DNA of 7,823 nt from the NCBI GenBank assembly GCA_023438965.1, contig JAEXPB010000372.1, positions 1 through 7,823 on the forward strand, given 5' to 3'. Under the pieces are notes generated by a model that saw only the letters and a program-made list of their open reading frames with translations, was not told where the DNA came from and made no database searches. The translations under genes were made by a program, and so were the position numbers. Every line of letters starts with the position of its first letter. Position 1 is the stretch's first letter. This document shows, one piece after another, positions 1 through 7,529 of the stretch. The stretch is from Bacillota bacterium. GTDB taxonomy: Bacteria; Bacillota; Clostridia; Saccharofermentanales; UBA5734.

Positions 1-1110
<1,110 letters not shown>

Positions 1111-1152
1111 TGGCGGCCTCCTGTCGATTCTGGGTTCGGTTCGAGCTTCTGA

Positions 1153-2367
1153 TCAGAGCAGGCCGTTCCGCTTCTTCATCTGGGCGATAACCTTCATCGG
1201 CAGGCCGAAGCAGTTGATGAAACCGCCGGCATCAGCCTGGTTGTAGACTTCGTCCTCGCCGAAGGTCGAAAGGCTCTCTTCATACAGGGAATAGGGCGAC
1301 GTGGTGCCGGCCGGCAGAACGTTGCCTTTGTAGAGCTTGAGCCGGACAGTGCCGGTAACGGTGCGTTGCGTTGTGTCCACAAAGGCGGCCAGGGCTTCGC
1401 GCAGCGGATGGAACCACTGCCCGAAGTAGACCAGCTCGGCGTAGCGCTGGGAGACCAGATCCTTGTAATGCAATGAATCGCGGTCGAGGCACAGCAGCTC
1501 GAGCTCGCGGTGGGCGGCGTACAGGACCGTGCCGCCGGGCGTCTCATAGACACCGCGGGACTTCATGCCGACCAGCCGGTTCTCGACCATGTCGGCGATC
1601 CCGACGCCGTTCTCGCCGGCGATGGCGTTCAGTGTTTTCAACAATTCGACCGGCGGCAGCTTGTCGCCGTTCACCGCGACCGGAATGCCCTGCTCGAAGT
1701 CGATTTCGACATAGGTCGGCTGGTCCGGCGCCTGCTCCGGCGAGACCATCAGCTCCAGGATCTTGTCATATTGCGGCTCATTGGCCGGGCTTTCCAGGTC
1801 CATGCCTTCGTGGCTGAGATGCCAGAGGTTCTTGTCCATGGAATAGTTGTTAGCCTTGGTCACCGGGACCGGGATGCCGCGGGCATTGGCGTAGTCGATC
1901 TCCTCGTCGCGGGACTTGATCGACCAGATGCGCCAGGGTGCGATGATTTTGAGTTCCGGGGCGAGTGCCTTGACGGTCAGTTCGAAGCGGACCTGGTCGT
2001 TGCCCTTGCCGGTGCAGCCGTGGGCTACGGCGGTGCAGCCTTCGCGCTTGGCGACTTCGACCATCCGGCGGGCGATGATCGGGCGGGCGAACGAGGTGCC
2101 GAGCAGGTATTTGCCTTCGTAAACGGCGCCAGCCTTCAGCGTCGGATAGATGTAGTCGGTGATGAACTCTTCGGCGATATCCTCGATATAGCAGGCGCTG
2201 GCGCCGCATTTCAGGGCTTTGGCGCGCAGGGCCTCATGATCGAGGCCGATGCCGACTTCGCCGGCCATGGCGATGACTTCGCAGTCGTAATGCTCGAGGA
2301 GCCAGGGAATAATGATCGAGGTGTCCAGACCGCCGGAATATGCCAGGAGAATCTTTTCTTTTGCCAT
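1153..2367 (-). CDS. argG: Argininosuccinate synthase ArgG
   Basis: This enzyme condenses citrulline and aspartate using ATP, releasing AMP and PPi, to form argininosuccinate in the cytosol. It is 404 residues, normal for the family. Visible motifs are the N-type ATP pyrophosphatase P-loop AYSGGLDTS (residues 9-17), [15 protein letters not shown] (115-129, nucleotide and substrate binding), [20 protein letters not shown] (152-171), [14 protein letters not shown] (175-188) and the C-terminal [19 protein letters not shown] (254-272). The start is ATG 2367 with GGAGGT at 2372-2377 (minus strand) four bases upstream; the stop is TGA. It is the first gene of an argG-argH operon. A near-consensus promoter and an arg-box-like cluster lie upstream, pointing to arginine-responsive repression by an ArgR/AhrC-type regulator, which is an inference. 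No missing key residues are seen. Confidence 0.98.
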   Translation of the reverse strand: MAKEKILLAYSGGLDTSIIIPWLLEHYDCEVIAMAGEVGIGLDHEALRAKALKCGASACYIEDIAEEFITDYIYPTLKAGAVYEGKYLLGTSFARPIIARRMVEVAKREGCTAVAHGCTGKGNDQVRFELTVKALAPELKIIAPWRIWSIKSRDEEIDYANARGIPVPVTKANNYSMDKNLWHLSHEGMDLESPANEPQYDKILELMVSPEQAPDQPTYVEIDFEQGIPVAVNGDKLPPVELLKTLNAIAGENGVGIADMVENRLVGMKSRGVYETPGGTVLYAAHRELELLCLDRDSLHYKDLVSQRYAELVYFGQWFHPLREALAAFVDTTQRTVTGTVRLKLYKGNVLPAGTTSPYSLYEESLSTFGEDEVYNQADAGGFINCFGLPMKVIAQMKKRNGLL

Positions 2368-2385
2368 AATTACCTCCGCCTATGC

Positions 2386-2419
2386 TTTATGCATAAAAAA
2401 TGAATAAATATTAATATTC
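2386..2419 (-). promoter_or_regulatory. Candidate ArgR/AhrC operator cluster upstream of argG
   Basis: This AT-rich block lies in a GC-rich background 19-52 nt upstream of the argG start. It contains the perfect palindrome TTTATGCATAAA (2386-2397) and TGAATAAATATTAA (2401-2414). The latter matches the known arg-box pattern TGNAT-4-ATKCA at all fixed positions but one (A for C). Left half-sites TGCAT (2390) and TGAAT (2401) are 11 bp apart. The assignment rests on known arg-box consensus plus position before argG; no regulator gene is in the window. The block lies about 45-80 nt downstream of the predicted transcription start, so repression would be by roadblock or through a second promoter not clearly seen. 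Confidence 0.55.
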
Positions 2420-2471
2420 TGTTGGTTCCTGCATCAGCCGGCCATTGAGTTTAACCGATTGACGGTTCTTT

Positions 2472-2501
2472 ATTATACCCCTCTCCGACTTGGTTTGTCA
2501 A
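2472..2501 (-). promoter_or_regulatory. Sigma-70-type promoter of argGH
   Basis: On the minus strand, a perfect -35 TTGACA (2496-2501) and a perfect -10 TATAAT (2472-2477) are separated by 18 bp. They point toward argG, with a predicted start of transcription near 2465 and a leader of roughly 98 nt. The match is seen directly; use in the cell is inferred. Confidence 0.8.
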
Positions 2502-2520
2502 AGCATCCGGCGGTAAAAAT

Positions 2521-2676
2521 TGGCAGCCCGCTGAACATTTTCTCCCTGCTGCCCGGCAAGTGGCCGACTGCTGCGGCTCATCGCCTGCCGAAAAGCTCCC
2601 GGATGCCGGTCTGCCCTGCGGCCGGATCAGCTTGGACGGCCATCGCGATGTTTTTCTGCGCCATTAGGCGGGAGAA
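2521..2676. other. Unexplained central part of the 422-bp divergent intergenic region
   Basis: Between the argG promoter and the AT-rich block before the aminotransferase lie about 155 GC-rich bases with no recognisable gene. A 6-bp stem (GGCAGC 2522-2527 with GCTGCC 2548-2553) has a 20-nt loop and no T-tract. A TTG-started plus-strand reading frame crosses it, but its product looks like nothing known and its start lies inside the argG promoter region. On the minus strand a 21-codon frame starting at 2643 has no ribosome binding site. I see no riboswitch or T-box that I can name. Confidence 0.4.
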
Positions 2677-2697
2677 TTGCATAAATATTTATGACAA
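2677..2697. promoter_or_regulatory. Arg-box-like palindrome upstream of the aminotransferase promoter
   Basis: The 14-bp perfect palindrome CATAAATATTTATG (2680-2693) is flanked by TTG on the left and a-CAA on the right, giving a near-perfect 21-bp dyad. Read as TGCATAAATATTTA (2678-2691) it fits the arg-box pattern with one mismatch, like the block before argG. A further TGAAT half-site follows at 2698-2702. The dyad lies just upstream of the -35 at 2727-2732, a position fitting an activator or repressor site. The identity of the binding protein is inference. Confidence 0.4.
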
Positions 2698-2726
2698 TGA
2701 ATATTATCCGCAAAATGGCAAACAGA

Positions 2727-2755
2727 GTGCCAGTCCGAATGATTAATGGTATAAT
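2727..2755 (+). promoter_or_regulatory. Extended -10 promoter of the class IV aminotransferase
   Basis: A perfect -10 TATAAT (2750-2755) is preceded by the extended element TGG (2747-2749). A weaker -35 GTGCCA (2727-2732, four of six matches) is 17 bp upstream. Transcription should start near 2762. That gives a leader of about 28 nt to the TTG at 2790, but only about 7 nt to the upstream TTG at 2769, which supports the downstream start. Confidence 0.7.
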
Positions 2756-2774
2756 GTTTTAGTATATTTTGACC

Positions 2775-2781
2775 GGGGAGG
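2775..2781 (+). promoter_or_regulatory. Ribosome binding site deciding the aminotransferase start
   Basis: GGGGAGG lies eight bases before TTG 2790. The only longer alternative, TTG 2769, lies upstream of this site and has no Shine-Dalgarno of its own, so the longer start is unlikely. Confidence 0.8.
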
Positions 2782-2789
2782 ACTGGGCA

Positions 2790-3668
2790 TTGGCATATCC
2801 TATCATTGATGAATATACCGGACGATATCTGTCGGTTCAGGGCCAGCTGGTATTGGCGGAAGATCCGTCGTCGGCCAGCTTGTTCCAGCCGGTGGGAACG
2901 ACCCTTTATTATGAGGTTGTCCGCGTGGTGCGCGGGATTCCGCTTTTCTGGGAGGACCATCTGGCCCGCCTGATTCGTTCCGTTCAGGCTGCCGTGCCCG
3001 TTCCGGACTCGCTGTATGCGGAAAGCCTGCGCCTGATCCGGGCCAACGGCCTGTCCGAGGCCAACCTGCGGCTGGTGCTGGCGGACGGGATGCGGGTGAT
3101 CCATTTGACCGCGTCGTATTATCCGACAGCGGCGATGATGGCGCAGGGCGTGCCGACCGGCATCCTGGCCTGGGAGCGGGAAGACCCGAACATCAAGATC
3201 ATCCGGACCGATTACAAGGCGGCGGTGGCGGCCGGCTTTGCCCGGCAAGGCCCGTTTGGCCGCAATTTCGAGCTGCTGCTGGCTGACCGGCAGGGCCGCC
3301 TGACCGAAGGTTCGCGCTCCAATCTGTTTTTTATCCGCAACAGCCAGGTGCTGACCGCGCCCGATCGCCTGGTCCTGCTGGGCATTACCCGCCAGTATGT
3401 GCGCCGGGCGGTGGAAATGGCCGGCGCTGATCTGGCCGAGGGACTGCTGACGCTGGAGGACGTCCGGCAAGGCGGCTGCGAAGCGGCCTTCCTGAGCGGA
3501 TCGCCGATCGACCTGCTGCCGGTCAGCGCCATCGGCGAAGTCCAGCTGGATTCGGCCGGCCATCCGCTGCTGCAGCGCATCATAACCGCTTATCGCCGGA
3601 TTGTCGACCGGTATGTCGATGAGCGCCTGACCCGTCTGCCCGACGGTCAGCCGCCGGCCGGCGCCTGA
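2790..3668 (+). CDS. Class IV PLP-dependent aminotransferase (BCAT / D-amino acid transaminase / PabC-like)
   Basis: This is a fold-type IV PLP enzyme, cytosolic, of 292 residues from TTG 2790. The family includes branched-chain aminotransferase IlvE, D-amino acid transaminase and aminodeoxychorismate lyase PabC; sequence by eye does not separate these. Motifs in order: YYEVVRVVRGIPLFWEDHLARL (40-61), where R60 probably contacts the PLP phosphate; the catalytic lysine, most likely K136 in PNIKII, with K143 a less likely alternative; FELLLAD (160-166); LTEGSRSNLFFI (171-182), whose E173 should pair with the pyridine nitrogen; and VLLGITR (195-201), the phosphate-binding turn. The form resembles clostridial 'aminotransferase class IV' proteins of unassigned substrate. 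The stop is TGA. It has its own promoter, diverges from argGH, and lies 83 nt before htpG. An arg-box-like site upstream hints at amino-acid control but does not fix the substrate. Confidence 0.9.
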   Translation: MAYPIIDEYTGRYLSVQGQLVLAEDPSSASLFQPVGTTLYYEVVRVVRGIPLFWEDHLARLIRSVQAAVPVPDSLYAESLRLIRANGLSEANLRLVLADGMRVIHLTASYYPTAAMMAQGVPTGILAWEREDPNIKIIRTDYKAAVAAGFARQGPFGRNFELLLADRQGRLTEGSRSNLFFIRNSQVLTAPDRLVLLGITRQYVRRAVEMAGADLAEGLLTLEDVRQGGCEAAFLSGSPIDLLPVSAIGEVQLDSAGHPLLQRIITAYRRIVDRYVDERLTRLPDGQPPAGA

Positions 3669-3701
3669 ACCGGCAGGCTGCCCGGCCTTCTGTTTAGCCA
3701 A

Positions 3702-3720
3702 TATCGCCGCAAGGGCGATA
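3702..3720 (+). other. Hairpin in the aminotransferase-htpG spacer
   Basis: A perfect 7-bp stem, TATCGCC (3702-3708) with GGCGATA (3714-3720), encloses a GCAAG loop. It is followed by AT-rich sequence without a run of T, so it is a poor intrinsic terminator on this strand. It lies 31 nt upstream of the htpG start and could affect htpG mRNA structure or stability. It is not a CIRCE element. Function is unknown. Confidence 0.45.
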
Positions 3721-3751
3721 AGATATTAAAAATTAATCTGGAGGGATAATC

Positions 3752-5725
3752 ATGATTCAAGAAAGTGGCAATGTATCAGTCAGCACGGAAAACATTTTCC
3801 CGATCATTCGCAAGTGGCTGTATTCGGATCGGGACATCTTTCTGCGCGAGCTGGTCTCCAATGCTGCCGACGCCAACTCCAAGCTGAAAAGACTGGGCGA
3901 TATCGGCGAATACGAGCGGCCGGCCGATGAGAAGCTCAGCATCAAGGTCGAGTTCGACTCCCGGGCGGGCACGCTGGCCGTCGAGGACAACGGCATCGGC
4001 ATGACTGTCGATGAAATCCGCAAATACATCAACCAGATCGCTTTTTCCGGCGTCATGGACTTCGTCGAGAAATACAAGGACAAAGGCGCCGAAAGCGGCG
4101 GCATCATCGGCCATTTCGGCCTGGGCTTCTATTCGGCGTTCATGGTTTCCGACAAGGTGCGCATCGACACGCTGTCCTGGACACCCGGCGCGGAAGCCGC
4201 CAGCTGGGAGAGCGAGGACGGCATGGCCTATGTCATGGGGCCTTCCGAACGGACAACCCGCGGCTCGCGGATTACCCTCAGCTTGTCCGATGAGGGCAAG
4301 GAGTTCCTGACCGGTGCGAAGATCCGCGAGATCCTGGAAAAGTACTGCAGCTTCATGCCATATCCGATATATTTCAGCGATATCGTCGCCGATGCCGAGC
4401 GCGCGGAACGCGAGGCCAAGGCAGCGGCCGAGGCGGCAGCCAAAAAAGCCGGGGGTGCGGAGAAAACCGATTCAACCGGGGACGAGGCTGCAGATGAAGA
4501 AGACGAGGCAATGCCCGCCGTGAGTCAGGAGCCTCAGCCGATCAACGAGCTGGCGCCGCTCTGGCTGAAAAATCCGCGCGACTGCACCGACGAGGAATAC
4601 AAGGCCTTCTTCCGCAAAACCTTCCACGATTACCGTGAACCGCTGTTCTGGATCCACCTGAACATGGATTATCCGTTCAACCTGAAAGGCATTCTGTATT
4701 TCCCCAAATCCGACAACGTCTATGAAAGCCTGGAAGGCCGCATCAAGATCTATTACAACCAGGTCTTCGTTGCCGACAACATCAAGGAAATCATCCCGGA
4801 ATTCCTTTTCTTGCTCAAAGGCTGCATTGATTGTCCCGATCTGCCGCTGAACGTCTCGCGCAGCTTCCTGCAGAACGACGCCTATGTCGGCAAGCTCTCC
4901 AGCCATATCATCCGCAAGGTGGCGGACAAGCTGACCCAGCTGTTCCAGAACCAGCGGGCCGATTACGAGAAATACTGGCAGGATATCGGCGTGTTCGTCA
5001 AATACGGCATGCTGCGCGAAGAGAAATTCTACGACAAGGTCAAGGATATCGCCCTCTTCAAGACCGTCGACAACCAGTCCAAAGTACTCGGCGATCTCGG
5101 CGACACGCTGGTTTACACAACCGACCCCAGCAAGCAGATCGCTTATGTCCAGATGGCCAAAGCCCGGAACATCGATGTCCTGGTGCTGGATCACGAGCTG
5201 GACAACCATTTCATGTCCTTTATCGAGTATAAGAACCACAGCAAGCATTTCAAGCGCGTGGACGCCGAGCTGGGCGGCGGCGAAGGCGATGCCGCGCGGG
5301 CCGAAGCCCTGACCGCCATATTCCGCCAGAACACCGGCAAGGAGAAGCTCGAGGTCAAGGTCCAGGCGTTGGGCGGGGAAGCCCTGCCGGCGATGATCCT
5401 CGAGTCGGAGGAATCCCGCCGGATGCAGGAGATGCGCAAGCAATTCGAGAAAATGCAGGGCGGCGACGACAAGACGGACATTGACAGCCTGTTCCCGCTG
5501 CAGCAAACCCTCGTCATCAACCAGGACCAGCCGATCGTCGGCCGCCTGCAAGCCCTGGCCGACATTCCCGGCCAGGAGGAGCAGGTCAGGCTGCTGGCCA
5601 GCCAGATTTACGACCTGGCCCGCCTCGGCCATGGCTCCCTGTCGGCCGACGACATGGCTGTTTTCCTGAAACGCAGCACGCAGCTGCTGGACAAATTGGC
5701 CGGAACCGGCGGCAGCCAGGCCTGA
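3752..5725 (+). CDS. htpG: Molecular chaperone HtpG (bacterial Hsp90)
   Basis: HtpG is a homodimeric ATP-dependent cytosolic chaperone of the GHKL ATPase family. The N-domain shows DIFLRELVSNAADA (28-41) with catalytic E33 and Mg/ATP-binding N37, then EDNGIGMT (78-85) and GHFGLGFYSAF (120-130). The middle domain includes DYPFNLKGILYFPK (306-319), characteristic of the Clostridia/Bacteroidetes type, and LNVSRSFLQ (366-374), whose R370 corresponds to the ATPase arginine. The dimerisation domain ends near 650, with no MEEVD tail, as expected for bacteria. At 657 residues it is about 30 longer than E. coli or B. subtilis HtpG (about 625). A low-complexity linker at about 212-264, first Ala/Lys/Glu-rich and then acidic, probably accounts for the difference. 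ATG 3752 has GGAGGG (3740-3745) six bases upstream; the stop is TGA. No CIRCE operator is seen, so heat-shock control is not evident from the sequence. Confidence 0.98.
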   Translation: MIQESGNVSVSTENIFPIIRKWLYSDRDIFLRELVSNAADANSKLKRLGDIGEYERPADEKLSIKVEFDSRAGTLAVEDNGIGMTVDEIRKYINQIAFSGVMDFVEKYKDKGAESGGIIGHFGLGFYSAFMVSDKVRIDTLSWTPGAEAASWESEDGMAYVMGPSERTTRGSRITLSLSDEGKEFLTGAKIREILEKYCSFMPYPIYFSDIVADAERAEREAKAAAEAAAKKAGGAEKTDSTGDEAADEEDEAMPAVSQEPQPINELAPLWLKNPRDCTDEEYKAFFRKTFHDYREPLFWIHLNMDYPFNLKGILYFPKSDNVYESLEGRIKIYYNQVFVADNIKEIIPEFLFLLKGCIDCPDLPLNVSRSFLQNDAYVGKLSSHIIRKVADKLTQLFQNQRADYEKYWQDIGVFVKYGMLREEKFYDKVKDIALFKTVDNQSKVLGDLGDTLVYTTDPSKQIAYVQMAKARNIDVLVLDHELDNHFMSFIEYKNHSKHFKRVDAELGGGEGDAARAEALTAIFRQNTGKEKLEVKVQALGGEALPAMILESEESRRMQEMRKQFEKMQGGDDKTDIDSLFPLQQTLVINQDQPIVGRLQALADIPGQEEQVRLLASQIYDLARLGHGSLSADDMAVFLKRSTQLLDKLAGTGGSQA

Positions 5726-5757
5726 TTCGCCGGCAGCCAGCGTTGAACAGAACTGAC

Positions 5758-5774
5758 GCCGGATGGAATCCGGC
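5758..5774 (+). other. Hairpin between htpG and purL (weak terminator candidate)
   Basis: A perfect 7-bp stem, GCCGGAT (5758-5764) with ATCCGGC (5768-5774), has a GGA loop and is followed only by CTTTC. It could be a weak terminator after htpG or a structure in the purL leader. It buries the ATG at 5763, which argues against that codon being the purL start. A 10-bp direct repeat CGGCAGCCAG (5710-5719, 5731-5740) spans the htpG end just upstream. Confidence 0.4.
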
Positions 5775-5801
5775 CTTTCAGCGAAAGGACTGATGGCGAT
5801 C

Positions 5802-7529
5802 ATGAACGAAAAAGCTAAGGTGCGACGGGTATATGCCGTCAAAAAGCCGGGCTTTGATATCGAAGCGGCCGGCCTGCTGCGCGATTTGCGCGAGAATCTG
5901 GATCTGCCCGGCCTGACCGGCTTGCGGATCTTCAACCGGTATGATGTTTCCGGGCTGACCGACGAGCAGTTCCGGATGGCCGGGACGCGTGTTTTTTCCG
6001 AACCGCCGGTCGACGACCTGCTGGATGCAGCCGCCGGTTTCGGCCGGCCGGACACCGTTTTTGCCGTGGAAGCCCTGCCCGGCCAGTATGACCAGCGGGC
6101 CGACTCGGCGGCGCAATGCCTGCAGATCCTGACCTGTGAAGAGCGGCCGCTGTGCAAGACCGCCCGGGTATACGCCCTGCAGGGTTCCTTGCCGGCCGAT
6201 GGCCTGGCGCGGATCAAGAGCTGGCTGATCAATCCGGTCGAATCCCGTGAAGCCGACATGGCCCTGCCGGCCAGCCTGGTGGATGAGCTGGAAATGCCGG
6301 CCGACATCGAACCGGTGGCCGGATTCGTCGGTATGTCCGAGAGCGGACTGGCCGCGCTCCTGCGTGACGGCGGCTTCGCGATGACGCTGGCCGACCTGCA
6401 GTTCACGCAGGCCTGGTTCCGCCAGGCCGGCCGGGATCCCAGCTGGACGGAGCTGCGCGTGCTGGACACCTACTGGTCCGACCATTGCCGGCACACCACC
6501 TTCCTGACCCGCATCGAGCAGGTCGATTTCCCGTCCGACAATCTAGGCCGGCAATTGCAGGCCTCCTGGCAGGCTTACAACCAGAGCCGCCAGGCCATCC
6601 ACGGCGAACGTCAGGCGGCGAAGCCGGTTTGCCTGATGGATCTGGCCACCCTGGCGATGAAAGAGCTGCGCCGCCGCGGCCTGCTCGAGGACCTGGACGT
6701 GTCGCCGGAAATCAACGCCTGCAGCATCCGGGTCACCATTCCGGTTGACGGCCGGGATGAGGACTACCTGGTTATGTTCAAGAACGAAACCCATAACCAT
6801 CCGACCGAGATCGAGCCTTTTGGCGGTGCGGCGACCTGCCTGGGCGGTGCGATCCGCGATCCGCTGTCCGGCCGGTCTTACGTCTACCAGGCGATGCGGG
6901 TGACCGGCAGCGGCGATCCGACCGTACCGGTCAGCCAGACCATGCCCGGCAAACTGCCGCAGCGCAAGATCACCACGACGGCCGCGGCCGGCTATAGCTC
7001 GTATGGCAACCAGATTGGCCTGGCAACCGGGCAGGTGGAGGAAATCTACCATCCCGGCTATGTGGCGAAACGGATGGAAATCGGTGCCGTGATTGCCGCT
7101 GCGCCGGCCAGCCAGGTACGCCGGGAGATACCGGCGCCTGGCGACCAGGTCATCCTTTTGGGCGGCCGCACCGGCCGCGATGGCTGCGGCGGCGCGACCG
7201 GATCATCGAAGGCCCATGACGAGCAATCGATCATCAAGTGCGGCTCGGAAGTCCAGAAGGGCAATCCGCCGACCGAGCGCAAGATCCAGCGCCTGTTCCG
7301 CGACCCGGCCGTGGCGCTGATGATCAAGCGTTGCAATGATTTCGGCGCCGGCGGCGTTTCCGTCGCCATCGGCGAACTGGCCGACGGCCTGCGGATCGAC
7401 CTGGACAAGGTGCCGCGCAAATACGAAGGCCTGGACGGCACCGAGCTGGCGATTTCCGAATCCCAGGAACGGATGGCCGTTGTTGTTGCTGCCGCCGATG
7501 TGCCGGCTTTCATTGCCGCTGCCGAATAG
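5802..7529 (+). CDS. purL: Phosphoribosylformylglycinamidine synthase PurL, N-terminal part up to an in-frame TAG
   Basis: PurL (FGAM synthase) converts FGAR, glutamine and ATP to FGAM in purine biosynthesis. This is the large, single-chain type (around 1,240-1,300 residues, with a C-terminal glutaminase domain outside the window). From ATG 5802 there are 575 codons before TAG 7527-7529. The N-terminus KVRRVYAVKKPGFDIEA is typical of the clostridial form. Motifs follow: ELRVLDTYWSDHCRHTTF (217-234), FKNETHNHPTEIEPFGGAA (326-344), LGGAIRDPLSGRSYVYQAMR (347-366), the Gly-rich ILLGGRTGRDGCGG (451-464), NDFGAGGVSVAIGELADG (512-529) and SESQERM (552-558). AAAGGA at 5784-5789 is 12 nt from ATG 5802 but only 3 nt from ATG 5793, so either could be used; homology favours 5802. 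ATG 5763 has no ribosome binding site and lies in a hairpin. The gene is 76 nt after htpG. The same frame continues past the TAG as PurL (next entries). Confidence 0.93.
   Translation: MNEKAKVRRVYAVKKPGFDIEAAGLLRDLRENLDLPGLTGLRIFNRYDVSGLTDEQFRMAGTRVFSEPPVDDLLDAAAGFGRPDTVFAVEALPGQYDQRADSAAQCLQILTCEERPLCKTARVYALQGSLPADGLARIKSWLINPVESREADMALPASLVDELEMPADIEPVAGFVGMSESGLAALLRDGGFAMTLADLQFTQAWFRQAGRDPSWTELRVLDTYWSDHCRHTTFLTRIEQVDFPSDNLGRQLQASWQAYNQSRQAIHGERQAAKPVCLMDLATLAMKELRRRGLLEDLDVSPEINACSIRVTIPVDGRDEDYLVMFKNETHNHPTEIEPFGGAATCLGGAIRDPLSGRSYVYQAMRVTGSGDPTVPVSQTMPGKLPQRKITTTAAAGYSSYGNQIGLATGQVEEIYHPGYVAKRMEIGAVIAAAPASQVRREIPAPGDQVILLGGRTGRDGCGGATGSSKAHDEQSIIKCGSEVQKGNPPTERKIQRLFRDPAVALMIKRCNDFGAGGVSVAIGELADGLRIDLDKVPRKYEGLDGTELAISESQERMAVVVAAADVPAFIAAAE
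7527..7529 (+). other. purL: In-frame amber codon interrupting purL
   Basis: The codons read GCC GAA TAG GAG AAC CTG GAA (A-E-stop-E-N-L-E). Upstream and downstream are both PurL in the same frame, and the expected family sequence runs through here without interruption. The position is codon 576, in the helix and strand that end the first AIRS_C-like domain. A single base change from GAG, CAG, AAG, TCG, TTG, TGG, TAC or TAT would give it. This is what the sequence shows; whether it is mutation, error, suppression or recoding cannot be decided here. Confidence 0.9.

Noticed and set aside
1510..2403. A 297-codon plus-strand frame opposite argG.
   Set aside because: Shadow of argG; the product is a low-information Asp/Gly/Val-rich string and there is no matching ribosome binding site.
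2459..2746. A 95-codon plus-strand frame in the divergent intergenic region.
   Set aside because: It starts at a TTG inside the argG promoter region, has no ribosome binding site, runs into the aminotransferase promoter, and its product resembles nothing known.
2664..3701. A 345-codon minus-strand frame opposite the aminotransferase.
   Set aside because: Shadow frame; Gln/Arg/His-rich product without recognisable domains, overlapping a well-supported gene and its promoter.
3669..3751. CIRCE (HrcA) operator upstream of htpG.
   Set aside because: Neither TTAGCACTC nor its inverted partner is present; the only dyad is the unrelated TATCGCC/GGCGATA stem.
4472..6469. A 665-codon antisense open frame running across htpG, the spacer and the start of purL.
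   Set aside because: It is opposite two genes with full conserved motifs, its product matches no family I recognise, and long antisense frames are common in GC-rich coding DNA with strong third-position bias.
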